From the NCBI GenBank assembly GCA_963698715.1, contig CAVORW010000005.1, positions 124,001 through 188,000 of the forward strand: DNA of 64,000 nucleotides. Reading direction: 5' to 3'. Below the pieces are notes generated by a model. It did not search any database, was not told the DNA's origin, and saw only the letters and a program-made list of their open reading frames with translations. Source of the stretch: CAWHJB01 sp963698715. Its GTDB lineage: Bacteria > Chloroflexota > Anaerolineae > Anaerolineales > UBA4823. Both the position numbers and the translations under genes were made by a program. Within the stretch, counting starts at the first letter, position 1. Every line of letters starts with the position of its first letter. Shown here piece by piece: positions 27,338 to 36,006 of this stretch.

Positions 27338-29667
27338 GTCTGATCTACCGAGGGCAGTGCCACATTAAAAGTGCTGCCCTGCCCATTCTGGCTCTCTACC
27401 CAAATACGTCCGTTATGAGCTTCTACAGCGAGCTTACAATAATATAGGCCTAAACCTGAGCCTCTTCGGCGCGCCAGATGCGAGGAATATGTTTTTAATT
27501 TCTCAAACAAGTGAGGCAGCATTTCCGCTGAAATACCGGGACCTGTATCTTTGATCGTCACAATCAGCCCAGGTCTTAAGTTGGACAAATCGCATCTAGC
27601 GCTCACAATGATTCGACCGCCGTCAGGAGTAAATTTAATGGCATTATCCAAAAGGTTAGAAAAAATTCGGCCGGCATGCTCAGGATCAACGTTCAAATCT
27701 GGGAGCTTTTCAGGCAGTTCGAGCTCAACCAAAATACCTGCATCCAGGATGGCAGGGCTGAATTCTTCCAGCAAGTCCTGAATAAGCGACTGGGTGGAAA
27801 CAGGTTGTGGGTGCAGCTCAAATTCTGTCGTTTCAAGCTGGCGGATATCCAGCATCTGATTGATCAAGCTTAACATCCTACTGGTGCTCCTGCCAATCAT
27901 CTCAAGCACAAAGCTAACATTTTCCAGCTGACCGGTCAATATCGATGCTTGCACTGCTTCAGACCCACTTTGAATAACTGTCAAAGGCGCCCGCAGATCA
28001 TGAATGATCATTTGCACTAATTCATCTCGGAGTTGTTCCAATTTTACTGCTTCACTCACATCCCGTAAAACAAACAACCAGCCAGCTACTGCGCCTGCCT
28101 CATCCCGAACAGGCTGTAAAGTCTGCTCGACTTGCTTTCCAGTTCCTGAGATGAAGATTGACGTCTTCCGATATTCTTCGGTCCCTCCGGTCAGGTTTTG
28201 ATATTCAGCTTGTAGCTCATCTTCTTCAAAGCCTAACCGTTGTGCAATGGAAAGTTGTTCTAAACCAAGGCGTGTGTTCAGGGTGGCCTGGAGCAGGTTT
28301 TCGAGTTGAACACCCAGCAACACAGCCAAGGCAGGATTAGCTGTTACGACATGCCCTCCCAGGTTTATCAACAAAATGCCGTCATGGGTGGCTTCCATAA
28401 TAGACGAAAGTTGCCGAAGCCGCCATGCGAGGGCTTCGTCGGTACGGGCGTACAGACGAGCATTTTTAATCGCTATAGCAGCCTGAGCTGCAATAGCCGT
28501 GAGGACTGTTTGATGAGCCCGATCATAAACTCCGGCAGCTTTGTAGGACTGCAACGCAATCACTCCCAGGTTCTCGTCTCCGGCAATGATGGGAACACCC
28601 AACCAGGAGGCAGCTGGTTTCTCCGAAGGAGGCAAGCCCAGCATCTGGCGGGTCGTGTTTGTGTTCTCGACCGCTAGAACTGGTGAACCGGTTTTTAAGA
28701 TATATTCAGTCAACCCGCCGCCCGACTTTCGGGAGACACTCTGAAACCGGACCCCATCCTCGATGATAAAAGGGAAAGATACCAAGTCCTTGTCTTTATC
28801 ATAAAGGGCAATGAATATATTTTCTGCAGGCATTAAACGGGAAATCTGATGATAGATCGTCTCTAAAATGGTGTTCAAATCCAGGCTTGAGCTGACAGCT
28901 TTACCAACTGCTTGCAGGCTATCGAGTTCTCTGACACGCCGCTCCAAACGCAGTCGGGCTTGCGTAAGATTTCGCATGATCAGGGCTGATGCTACCATAG
29001 CGCCTGCCAGTCCAACAAAGGTAACGATCCCCGCACGGGTGTGAATTATAGCCATTAGTGGCGCAAAGATGATCGGAGCTCCCTCATAAGCCAGCAAACC
29101 TGGTATTGCCAGCAAATATTGGCCTAATGAATCTCGACCTCTGGAGATAAAAAACAGGCCAGCAAGCACATAATTGATTGCCAAATAGCTGATCCCCAGA
29201 ACGAGCAGGGACAATATCAGGCCTGGCTGAACAGTCAGCAAGGGGTTCGGTCCTCCCACTTGCTGATAAATAGCACCGGCAAATAAGATGCTGGCTGGCT
29301 GGATGGCTGCGTTGGCGGCAGCCCGGCTGAAGGTCTCAAAAAATTTTCCATGGCGGTTTTTACCCGGCTGGCCAAATTTAATCTGTTCCAACCAGGGAGC
29401 TATCAGTTCACAGGCAAAAGCTATCCAACCTGCGGGTACGAGCCCAACCACCAGGAATGCTGTGATGGTCGTCAGGGGCAAAAAAGACGCCGTACCTCCA
29501 CCAGCAGGGATCCCAACAAGGGTCATGACCAGCAAAAGTGCAAGAAACACGAAACTCGGGAGAATGACTTCCGGCCCTGGGGGGTTTACTATCGTCAACC
29601 AGACCAGGACAATGAATGTCAGGACACCGGTCAGAAAATAAATTATTGAACGCGAGGTTGGATGCAT
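27334..29667 (-). CDS. Membrane GAF-PAS sensor histidine kinase
   Basis: This 777-residue kinase has about seven N-terminal membrane helices (residues 8-235), a coiled linker with RRVRELDSLQAVGKAVSSSL, a GAF domain (about 260-400), a PAS domain (about 415-530) starting MEATHDGILLINLGG, HisKA with the phospho-accepting His in MIIHDLRAPLT, and HATPase_c with NLLDNAIKF, DTGPGIS and GSGLGLYYCK. It lies inside an operon of envelope membrane proteins, starting 1 base after one and overlapping the next by 4. No response regulator is encoded nearby, so its output partner is unknown. It may sense envelope or lipid-linked intermediates (inference). Confidence 0.9.
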   Translation of the reverse strand: MHPTSRSIIYFLTGVLTFIVLVWLTIVNPPGPEVILPSFVFLALLLVMTLVGIPAGGGTASFLPLTTITAFLVVGLVPAGWIAFACELIAPWLEQIKFGQPGKNRHGKFFETFSRAAANAAIQPASILFAGAIYQQVGGPNPLLTVQPGLILSLLVLGISYLAINYVLAGLFFISRGRDSLGQYLLAIPGLLAYEGAPIIFAPLMAIIHTRAGIVTFVGLAGAMVASALIMRNLTQARLRLERRVRELDSLQAVGKAVSSSLDLNTILETIYHQISRLMPAENIFIALYDKDKDLVSFPFIIEDGVRFQSVSRKSGGGLTEYILKTGSPVLAVENTNTTRQMLGLPPSEKPAASWLGVPIIAGDENLGVIALQSYKAAGVYDRAHQTVLTAIAAQAAIAIKNARLYARTDEALAWRLRQLSSIMEATHDGILLINLGGHVVTANPALAVLLGVQLENLLQATLNTRLGLEQLSIAQRLGFEEDELQAEYQNLTGGTEEYRKTSIFISGTGKQVEQTLQPVRDEAGAVAGWLFVLRDVSEAVKLEQLRDELVQMIIHDLRAPLTVIQSGSEAVQASILTGQLENVSFVLEMIGRSTSRMLSLINQMLDIRQLETTEFELHPQPVSTQSLIQDLLEEFSPAILDAGILVELELPEKLPDLNVDPEHAGRIFSNLLDNAIKFTPDGGRIIVSARCDLSNLRPGLIVTIKDTGPGISAEMLPHLFEKLKTYSSHLARRRGSGLGLYYCKLAVEAHNGRIWVESQNGQGSTFNVALPSVDQT

Positions 29668-31389
29668 TTATTTATTCCGTACCGAGAAAATGGCATAATC
29701 ATCAGAATGGTAACGCAATTCCAGGTATGGCGCCTGGATCGGGTCCCAATCACCGAGCGTGCGCTCGGCTGGCCCCCAAAACACGTAATTCACTCGAAAC
29801 TCGTCCAGCAGATCCCAGCGAGTTGTATCCGGAGTATCCACCTGATAGAATTGAGCGACCCTGGGAGTGAGCTCGGTGAAATTCATCGATTCAGGTCGGT
29901 GGCCTATGATCACGCGCCCAGGTACCCACGCTGGTAAAGCGTTGCTGGTTTCGTATGCGGCCAGCACAACTTGATTGGGTTGGGTCATGTAAGCCAATTG
30001 ATCAAACGCAGTGACTTCTGCGGCCGGGCGAAAAACCGGCTTGGACGGCTGTCGGACAACCAGGAACACACCGAAAATCAGGACGAGTGTCGATGGGAAG
30101 GCGAAAACCATACTAAACTTGGCCAAGCGAGCTAAAGACTGGACCCTTGCCTCGAGTTGACTCATTTCCAATCCTGCCATCGCCAAGACTATCAATGCCA
30201 CCCAAATGCCATCCGGCAGACGCCGCTGCAGGCTATATGGTGCGTATGCCAGGACCGGCAAGGCTAAGGCCCAGCTCACTGGAAACCAGCCGGACCATGG
30301 TCGCTTTTTCAAAAAATAGCGACCGCCAAAAAAAGCGGGTATTAACATCAATCCATAAGCAAGCAGGTAATGGATGGGATGTGGAGATGGGATGCTGCTT
30401 TGGTCCGTCCAGCCACGCAAAAATGGGTCTTGATAGAGTACGACGAAGTTGTACATTACCCAGGGCAAGGCTATCAAGCCAGCCCAAAAAGCCAGCACCA
30501 GACGTTTTCGGAACTCATTCCATTGCGCTTGCAGCGGCTGGTTCACTTTCACCCAAAGTTGCCAGAAGAATATTGCCAGGACATAGATTCCGGCCACTAC
30601 TCCAAGAACCATTCCAATCAGAGGCTGTACCAGGCCAGTAATAAGCCAAATCAAACCAATCTTTAAGCCGGATCCCAGCGCCGATCTGGCATCCGAAATC
30701 ATATCCGCAGCCCGCAAATACGAGAGCAGCCCCCATAGCATCAAGGCGCGGCCCAATGCCAAATGGGGAATCCCAAACAATCCAAGAAACCCAAACGATT
30801 CTGGAGAATAGAATTCTAGCGGCAGAGATCCTGACCAACTATCCCGGCCAGTTAGTAGAAGCAGCCATCCCAGACCGCCTCCCAGGACAGCCAACGCCAA
30901 TCCAAGCCGCCTGAGGGAAACAGTTCGGATGAAGTAGGCTATAAAATCATAAGTCGCCCTGATCGCCAGATACCCGCTCACCAGCCGAAAGAGCTGGAAA
31001 ATCGCCACAAGTTGATCGTGCAGTCCCGGTGGGGAGGCTAATTTCCCCAGCAGGATATAGGGGAGAAATAACCAGACACCGCGCTGGGGGTAGGCGGTAT
31101 ATGGAGTGCGAAACAGCCAGGCGCCTGCTGAACTGCTCAGCATTTTGGCGATATACGAGTTCCCATCTTCTACTCCGATCAGAAAGCCTGTAAAACGCCA
31201 ATCTGCCCCCTGAACTGAATATCCGGCCAAATAAGGCAGTAAGGTTATCAGCATCACAACCAATGCAAATCCAGCAACCCAACGCCGCTCATGCTGATCT
31301 GGCTTGCTGCTGCCATTCGAAAAACTCTCCATGGCTTGTTGATGGTTCGCTTTGGCTCCTGTGGGGCTAATCAAACCGTTCATAGCCAT
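29668..31389 (-). CDS. Polytopic membrane protein, paralogue of the 33583-35121 product
   Basis: The 573-residue protein has about 12 membrane helices. An early extracytoplasmic loop reads FLIGVEDGNSYIAKM and RTPYTAYPQRGVWLFLPYILLG, paralleling FLLNPIDGPTYLAKM in the product at 33583-35121, and both continue with a GSGLGWL/GGGLGWL turn and PHFALG/PHLALG. A C-terminal soluble domain has YVFWGPAERTLG. The architecture resembles GT-C glycosyltransferases, but no defined family motif was confirmed. ATG 31389 shares a base with the preceding gene's TGA; a second ATG lies at 31383. Confidence 0.7.
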   Translation of the reverse strand: MAMNGLISPTGAKANHQQAMESFSNGSSKPDQHERRWVAGFALVVMLITLLPYLAGYSVQGADWRFTGFLIGVEDGNSYIAKMLSSSAGAWLFRTPYTAYPQRGVWLFLPYILLGKLASPPGLHDQLVAIFQLFRLVSGYLAIRATYDFIAYFIRTVSLRRLGLALAVLGGGLGWLLLLTGRDSWSGSLPLEFYSPESFGFLGLFGIPHLALGRALMLWGLLSYLRAADMISDARSALGSGLKIGLIWLITGLVQPLIGMVLGVVAGIYVLAIFFWQLWVKVNQPLQAQWNEFRKRLVLAFWAGLIALPWVMYNFVVLYQDPFLRGWTDQSSIPSPHPIHYLLAYGLMLIPAFFGGRYFLKKRPWSGWFPVSWALALPVLAYAPYSLQRRLPDGIWVALIVLAMAGLEMSQLEARVQSLARLAKFSMVFAFPSTLVLIFGVFLVVRQPSKPVFRPAAEVTAFDQLAYMTQPNQVVLAAYETSNALPAWVPGRVIIGHRPESMNFTELTPRVAQFYQVDTPDTTRWDLLDEFRVNYVFWGPAERTLGDWDPIQAPYLELRYHSDDYAIFSVRNK

Positions 31390-33599
31390 CAGCGTACTTC
31401 ATCCAGTATCTGCCGGCTTCCAAACCATAGAGCCAACAGACAACCCGAAATCGCTGCAATCAAACCAAGCATGAGGCTGATGGGGCGATATAAAAATACG
31501 ACATCAGTGGTCCCAGCAGGTACGATCACGCTTCTTAATAAGCCAGCATACGGCTGGATTTGGGCAGACCTGCCGTCAACCGTCACCTGCCAACCGGGGT
31601 AGTAAAGCTCTGAAAGCACGAGGTTCTGGTTGCCAGGCCCGAGATCTTCTTGAGTGAGCTTCACAGCAATCCGGTTTGGAGACCAATCAACTGCTTCCAC
31701 TGGGTAAACTCCTTGACCGGGAGCCGCTGTGATTGGCTGAATCCAGGCCCGTGGCAGCGCCTGCTGGTTCTCATACACCCAGTTATCAAACAGGTAGAAT
31801 TTCTGCACAAGTCCGGGTGCTTCCTGCTCAAATGCTGACACGATAAAACGTACGTTTAACAGGCCCAAGAGCGCCGGGTCTGGACGAGCAGCGGCGTTAT
31901 CGCTGCGCGGGTCCCCTTTTGCATAGGCCGGCAATGTGACACTATAACCATTCCAATCGACATCAGTGGCTTCCTTCATAAATTCAACATATGTTTGCAG
32001 TTGAAGTGGATCGACACCGTCGGCAAGGTCCACACCCAGCAGGGCTGCGGTTTGCTGAGGGGCGCTGTACGAGGGTGAATATACCCGATATAGCTCGTTT
32101 GATGCCGGCAAGGATTCGAGCAGGCTACGCCCTTCTGCCAAAACGGCTTCTGCCGGCCTAGGCGAATAGGCCATCAGGTCGGCGGCCCCCAGATCGAAGA
32201 GGCATAATCCAATCAGCACCCAGTATGCAGAGCGAGATGCAAGACGTTTGCCAACCATTAATTCATACCAAACCCAGATACCGGCTGCTAGCAAGCAGCT
32301 CCAGATAAAATTGATCGGCGGGTTTGCTGTCAGCCACCACATTCCAGATGTTAAAACGAATACAAATGCGAACAGGCCTGCCAGGAATAGTCTCGTCCTT
32401 CTTCGGCTTTGCTCAAACCACAATGAATGTTCAGTCCATCCATGCTGCAGCTTTTCAAGAGTATAGGAGGCCAGGATGATCAGGGCAATGCCACTGACGA
32501 ATAGAGACCGGGAGGGCACCCGGAGTAAATCAAAACCGGGTAGATGGGCCGCATAAACCAGGAGCGGGATCTGATCCCCAAGCGCGTACAACAACGAAAT
32601 ACTTGCTACTGCCATCCAGAATTTTGACCTGGATTTTGCTATGCCCAAAAGCACTCCCAGCACACTAAATACCAGCACAACGATACCTGGGTAAAGAGCA
32701 TATTCGTGAAAACCTCCAAAATCAGGGACGACTAGCCCCAGAAGGCGGGTGAGCGGCAGAGAGTAGGAAAAATTATCTAGGATCGCCATTTCTGCCCGAG
32801 ATGAAAGCTGCGAATACTCCCAAAGAGGCAATCCAAGTGGCGCCGAGAGTAAGCCAGCCATAATTATCTGCCAGCTCACAGCTTTCAAACGGGCAATTAC
32901 TTTCCTGTTACCTGGGTAGGTCGAGCCACCCGGATCCACAATCAAAGCATAACCCAGCCAGAGTAATCCGGAGTAAACGACCCAGCGCACATCTGCCAGA
33001 CAGATTAAGGCTAAAATCAAACCAGAAGGAACTCGCCAGTGCCTGCGCCGCACCCAAATCTGCAGCCCAGGTGCGCGCCATGACAACAACAGCCAGGGTG
33101 TCCAGGGGACCGCATAAAGGAGAGTCAGATGGCCTGCCCCGTAGTGAGCAAAGAGCTTTGGCATAGCCCCGAAAGCCATACCGCCAAATAGCGCGGCACG
33201 ATGTTCGAGGCCTTCGGCTTTCAGAAGTTTGTACATGCCAAGCCCGCCAAATAGCAAATGGAGGCCGATTGATAAATTAAACCCAAAAGGCAGTGGGAAA
33301 AAGTACCCGAACCAGCCGGGAAGATACCAGATGCCAGCCAGCGGGTTGGCAACAAACGGGTATCCGCTTAAGATTAAGGGTGACCAAAGTGGAAGGGTAT
33401 GCCAGGTATCAATCGCATGCAGGAGAAAGATCGCATTGGGGTAATGCGTGATTGCCAGATCAGAATATTGAGCCTGTTCGGAGGAGTAAGGGAACGAGAA
33501 AAGCCCCGGCAGGAGTAACAGCAAGGGCAAGATCAATATCCAATATTTTTGGATGGTTGTGAGAACTCTTTGCATGCCCGGATTAAGGTGGCGCGACAT
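31389..33599 (-). CDS. YfhO-like large membrane protein, second copy
   Basis: The 736-residue protein has about 12 membrane helices, with LPLWSPLILSGYPFVANPLAG near the N terminus and a C-terminal ELYYPGWQVTVDGRSAQIQP domain, both matching the YfhO-like protein at 24848-27337. The predicted role is in envelope polymer glycosylation. It overlaps the upstream gene by 17 bases if ATG 33599 is used (GGAG 11 bases upstream); ATG 33575 would remove the overlap but has no ribosome site. Confidence 0.8.
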   Translation of the reverse strand: MSRHLNPGMQRVLTTIQKYWILILPLLLLLPGLFSFPYSSEQAQYSDLAITHYPNAIFLLHAIDTWHTLPLWSPLILSGYPFVANPLAGIWYLPGWFGYFFPLPFGFNLSIGLHLLFGGLGMYKLLKAEGLEHRAALFGGMAFGAMPKLFAHYGAGHLTLLYAVPWTPWLLLSWRAPGLQIWVRRRHWRVPSGLILALICLADVRWVVYSGLLWLGYALIVDPGGSTYPGNRKVIARLKAVSWQIIMAGLLSAPLGLPLWEYSQLSSRAEMAILDNFSYSLPLTRLLGLVVPDFGGFHEYALYPGIVVLVFSVLGVLLGIAKSRSKFWMAVASISLLYALGDQIPLLVYAAHLPGFDLLRVPSRSLFVSGIALIILASYTLEKLQHGWTEHSLWFEQSRRRTRLFLAGLFAFVFVLTSGMWWLTANPPINFIWSCLLAAGIWVWYELMVGKRLASRSAYWVLIGLCLFDLGAADLMAYSPRPAEAVLAEGRSLLESLPASNELYRVYSPSYSAPQQTAALLGVDLADGVDPLQLQTYVEFMKEATDVDWNGYSVTLPAYAKGDPRSDNAAARPDPALLGLLNVRFIVSAFEQEAPGLVQKFYLFDNWVYENQQALPRAWIQPITAAPGQGVYPVEAVDWSPNRIAVKLTQEDLGPGNQNLVLSELYYPGWQVTVDGRSAQIQPYAGLLRSVIVPAGTTDVVFLYRPISLMLGLIAAISGCLLALWFGSRQILDEVR

Positions 33600-35121
33600 A
33601 AATCAACACTCCACCTACAGAATAAACCGGTTCCAGATTGTGGATTGGAAACTCCGGGTTCAGGTCACTTTCTCGCGGTCCATAAAAGATATAATCAATC
33701 GAATAATCGCGCAGGATCGAGAGATCCCCGGTCACGTAAAAGGCTGATACTTCCTGTTTAGTCTCTTCTGCTCGCAGTGATTCGAATGGGTGCCCATAGA
33801 TGACCCTCCGCCCGGTTTGCGCCGGTATCCACTGCCCGGTTTGGGGAGCGGCCAGGATCAGCGCATCCTCGGGCGTACTGGATCTTACCCATTCAAATGC
33901 CATCCCTTCGGCCTTCGTCAGATAGATCAATGGGTCATGAGTCTGGATGCCGTACACGCCGGTCAACAGGACCACCAGGTTGGTTGGAACTGTCAACCCA
34001 AACAAAATAATCGTGTACATCATCAAGCGTGATTTCGACCCACTTGCAAGCCAATCCAGGCCGATGATTGCCAGAGCCACAATTGGAACAAACAAACCCA
34101 TTAGAAACCGGCGCTGCAGGCTGAAAGGCAGATAGACCAGCAGGAGCCCCAGACCAGCCCAATAGACTAACGTCAACCCGCTGACATCTTTATTCTTCAC
34201 AGTCCTGACTGCACCCGGAACCGCCAACCAAATAAATGGGGAAAGTGATAAGGCAAGATCCCAAAAAGGGGGAGCTGTCGTAATATTTTGGGCGTTCCAG
34301 CCTGCCAAAACAGGATTAACCCGGACGACCCAGAGATCATAAAGCAAAACAGGTCCGCCTGCCAATAAAACCCAGATCAACCGGTTCTGCACAAATGCAC
34401 GAACATTTCCAAAAGAAAATGGCCATAACTCCTGAACCAGGCGGCTTCCTAAAACGATCAGAGCCACGATGATGCCAAATGGTGCTGTGAGGGCTAACAT
34501 CAAAGCCGCCAGAGCATGCAACCAGGGAATATTGCCAGACCCGGCATTTGCATTCGATTCTGGGGTGACAATCCAAAGCAGTAAGGCCAACCCAAGCGCA
34601 AAGTGAGGAGTAGCATATGCTGTAAGAAAGGGGTATAACTCAGCAACCCAAAAATCCGAGGTAAAGCCGCCAAACGGAAGAGCCAGCCAGCCCAGCCCAG
34701 ATCCCAGGACTGACAAAACAAACGCGGGAGCAAGCCACTCAGGGTCAGCTAAGGTTCTTTTCAAAAAACTGTGGAGAGAAAAAAGCAAGGCAACAACTGC
34801 TGCCAGCCGGGCAAGATGAAAAACAGTAAGCAAGGGCAGCCTGGATAAACGCGCCAGATGCCCCAAGAAAATATAGAATAGATTAAGAAAAGCCCCTTGC
34901 CCCGGTTCAGGCGAATATGTCAGGCGAAATACCCAGCTGCCTTGCAATCCCTGATACATTTTGGCCAGATATGTGGGTCCATCGATTGGATTAAGCAGAA
35001 AACCACCAAAAATATACTCAGGCGGCCCAGATATCACCGCCAAAATTGTGGGACCGAAGGTCAGAACACATACTAGGATGCCGGCCAGGAAAATTAAGGT
35101 AGATATCCGCTTGGGGTGCAT
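33583..35121 (-). CDS. Polytopic GT-C-like membrane protein, first gene of the envelope operon
   Basis: This roughly 512-residue protein has about 12 membrane helices, PIDGPTYLAKM in an early loop, LGSGLGWLALPFG, ATPHFALGLALLLW and a late soluble domain containing IDYIFYGPRESDLNPEF. It is a paralogue of the product at 29668-31389. The start is uncertain: ATG 35121 fits the paralogue, while ATG 35163 and TTG 35169 would add an unsupported basic leader; no position has a good ribosome site. It is the promoter-proximal member of the run that includes two YfhO-like proteins and a histidine kinase, and is divergent from the zinc-ribbon gene. Confidence 0.7.
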   Translation of the reverse strand: MHPKRISTLIFLAGILVCVLTFGPTILAVISGPPEYIFGGFLLNPIDGPTYLAKMYQGLQGSWVFRLTYSPEPGQGAFLNLFYIFLGHLARLSRLPLLTVFHLARLAAVVALLFSLHSFLKRTLADPEWLAPAFVLSVLGSGLGWLALPFGGFTSDFWVAELYPFLTAYATPHFALGLALLLWIVTPESNANAGSGNIPWLHALAALMLALTAPFGIIVALIVLGSRLVQELWPFSFGNVRAFVQNRLIWVLLAGGPVLLYDLWVVRVNPVLAGWNAQNITTAPPFWDLALSLSPFIWLAVPGAVRTVKNKDVSGLTLVYWAGLGLLLVYLPFSLQRRFLMGLFVPIVALAIIGLDWLASGSKSRLMMYTIILFGLTVPTNLVVLLTGVYGIQTHDPLIYLTKAEGMAFEWVRSSTPEDALILAAPQTGQWIPAQTGRRVIYGHPFESLRAEETKQEVSAFYVTGDLSILRDYSIDYIFYGPRESDLNPEFPIHNLEPVYSVGGVLIYVAPP

Positions 35122-35261
35122 AAAATCTATTTTAATTCGAAACCTTCCACCATCAATCTGCATTGACAAAACTGATAGGGACAGGTTGGATAACCTATTT
35201 TTGGCGGGAATGCAGGTCTTTAGCCCTTGTATTTCCGCCCAACCGAATCTATAATCTCAAC

Positions 35262-35963
35262 ATGAGCGAGCCCTTTAAACTCTACCGCCTTCAACAAATC
35301 GACAGCCAAATCGATCAAATAAAAAATCGATTAAAAGCTATTGAGATTGCCCTCACCGCCGATAAATCCGTTCGCCTGGCACAAAAACGCCAAGAAGGCA
35401 GTCAGAAGGCTTTAAAACACGAACAGATGAAGCTTCGAAAGGCTGAACAGGATGTTCAGGCCCAAAGGGTAAAGATCGAACAATCCGAATCGACCCTCTA
35501 TGGGGGAAAAGTCCGTAATCCAAAAGAGCTGCAGGATCTTCAAAATGAAGTTGCGGCGCTCAAACGCTATCTCAGCGTGCTGGAGGACCGTCTTCTAGAA
35601 GCCATGATCGTGGTTGATACAGCGGAAGAAGAACTCCACGCCGATACAGAGCGATTGGAAAATGTGATGGCACAGTTCGCAGCCCAACACAACGATCTTA
35701 CTAAGGAAAAGGAAGGTCTGCGCACTGACTTAATTCGCCTGGAAGGGCAGAGCGAGGCAACCACCAGCTCCATACCTGAAGAGGATCTTGTAATCTACCA
35801 ACAGTTACGCATTGCTCGCAGTGGCATTGCTGTTGCCCGAATTGTGGATAAATGCTGCGCCGCTTGTGGAACAACGCTCAATGCTGCCCTACTGCACGCA
35901 GCTCGTTCACCCAACCAGATGTCTCGCTGTGATGGTTGTAACCGGATTCTATATTCGGGCTAG
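35262..35963 (+). CDS. C4-type zinc-ribbon coiled-coil protein
   Basis: The 233-residue protein has a long N-terminal coiled coil (residues 5-170, rich in Glu, Lys and Gln) and a C-terminal zinc ribbon with C-C-x-x-C-G and, about 22 residues later, C-x-x-C. This is the C4-type zinc-ribbon family (DUF164/zf-RING_7), a conserved bacterial protein with nucleic-acid-binding suspected. The start is ATG 35262, which matches the family N terminus (FKLYRLQQIDSQID); no ribosome site precedes it, so it may be leaderless. The NACHT gene follows after 43 bases. Confidence 0.85.
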   Translation: MSEPFKLYRLQQIDSQIDQIKNRLKAIEIALTADKSVRLAQKRQEGSQKALKHEQMKLRKAEQDVQAQRVKIEQSESTLYGGKVRNPKELQDLQNEVAALKRYLSVLEDRLLEAMIVVDTAEEELHADTERLENVMAQFAAQHNDLTKEKEGLRTDLIRLEGQSEATTSSIPEEDLVIYQQLRIARSGIAVARIVDKCCAACGTTLNAALLHAARSPNQMSRCDGCNRILYSG

Positions 35964-36006
35964 ATCATGATCCACCAGATGATGATCGTCAACCTGGAAA
36001 AAGCGC

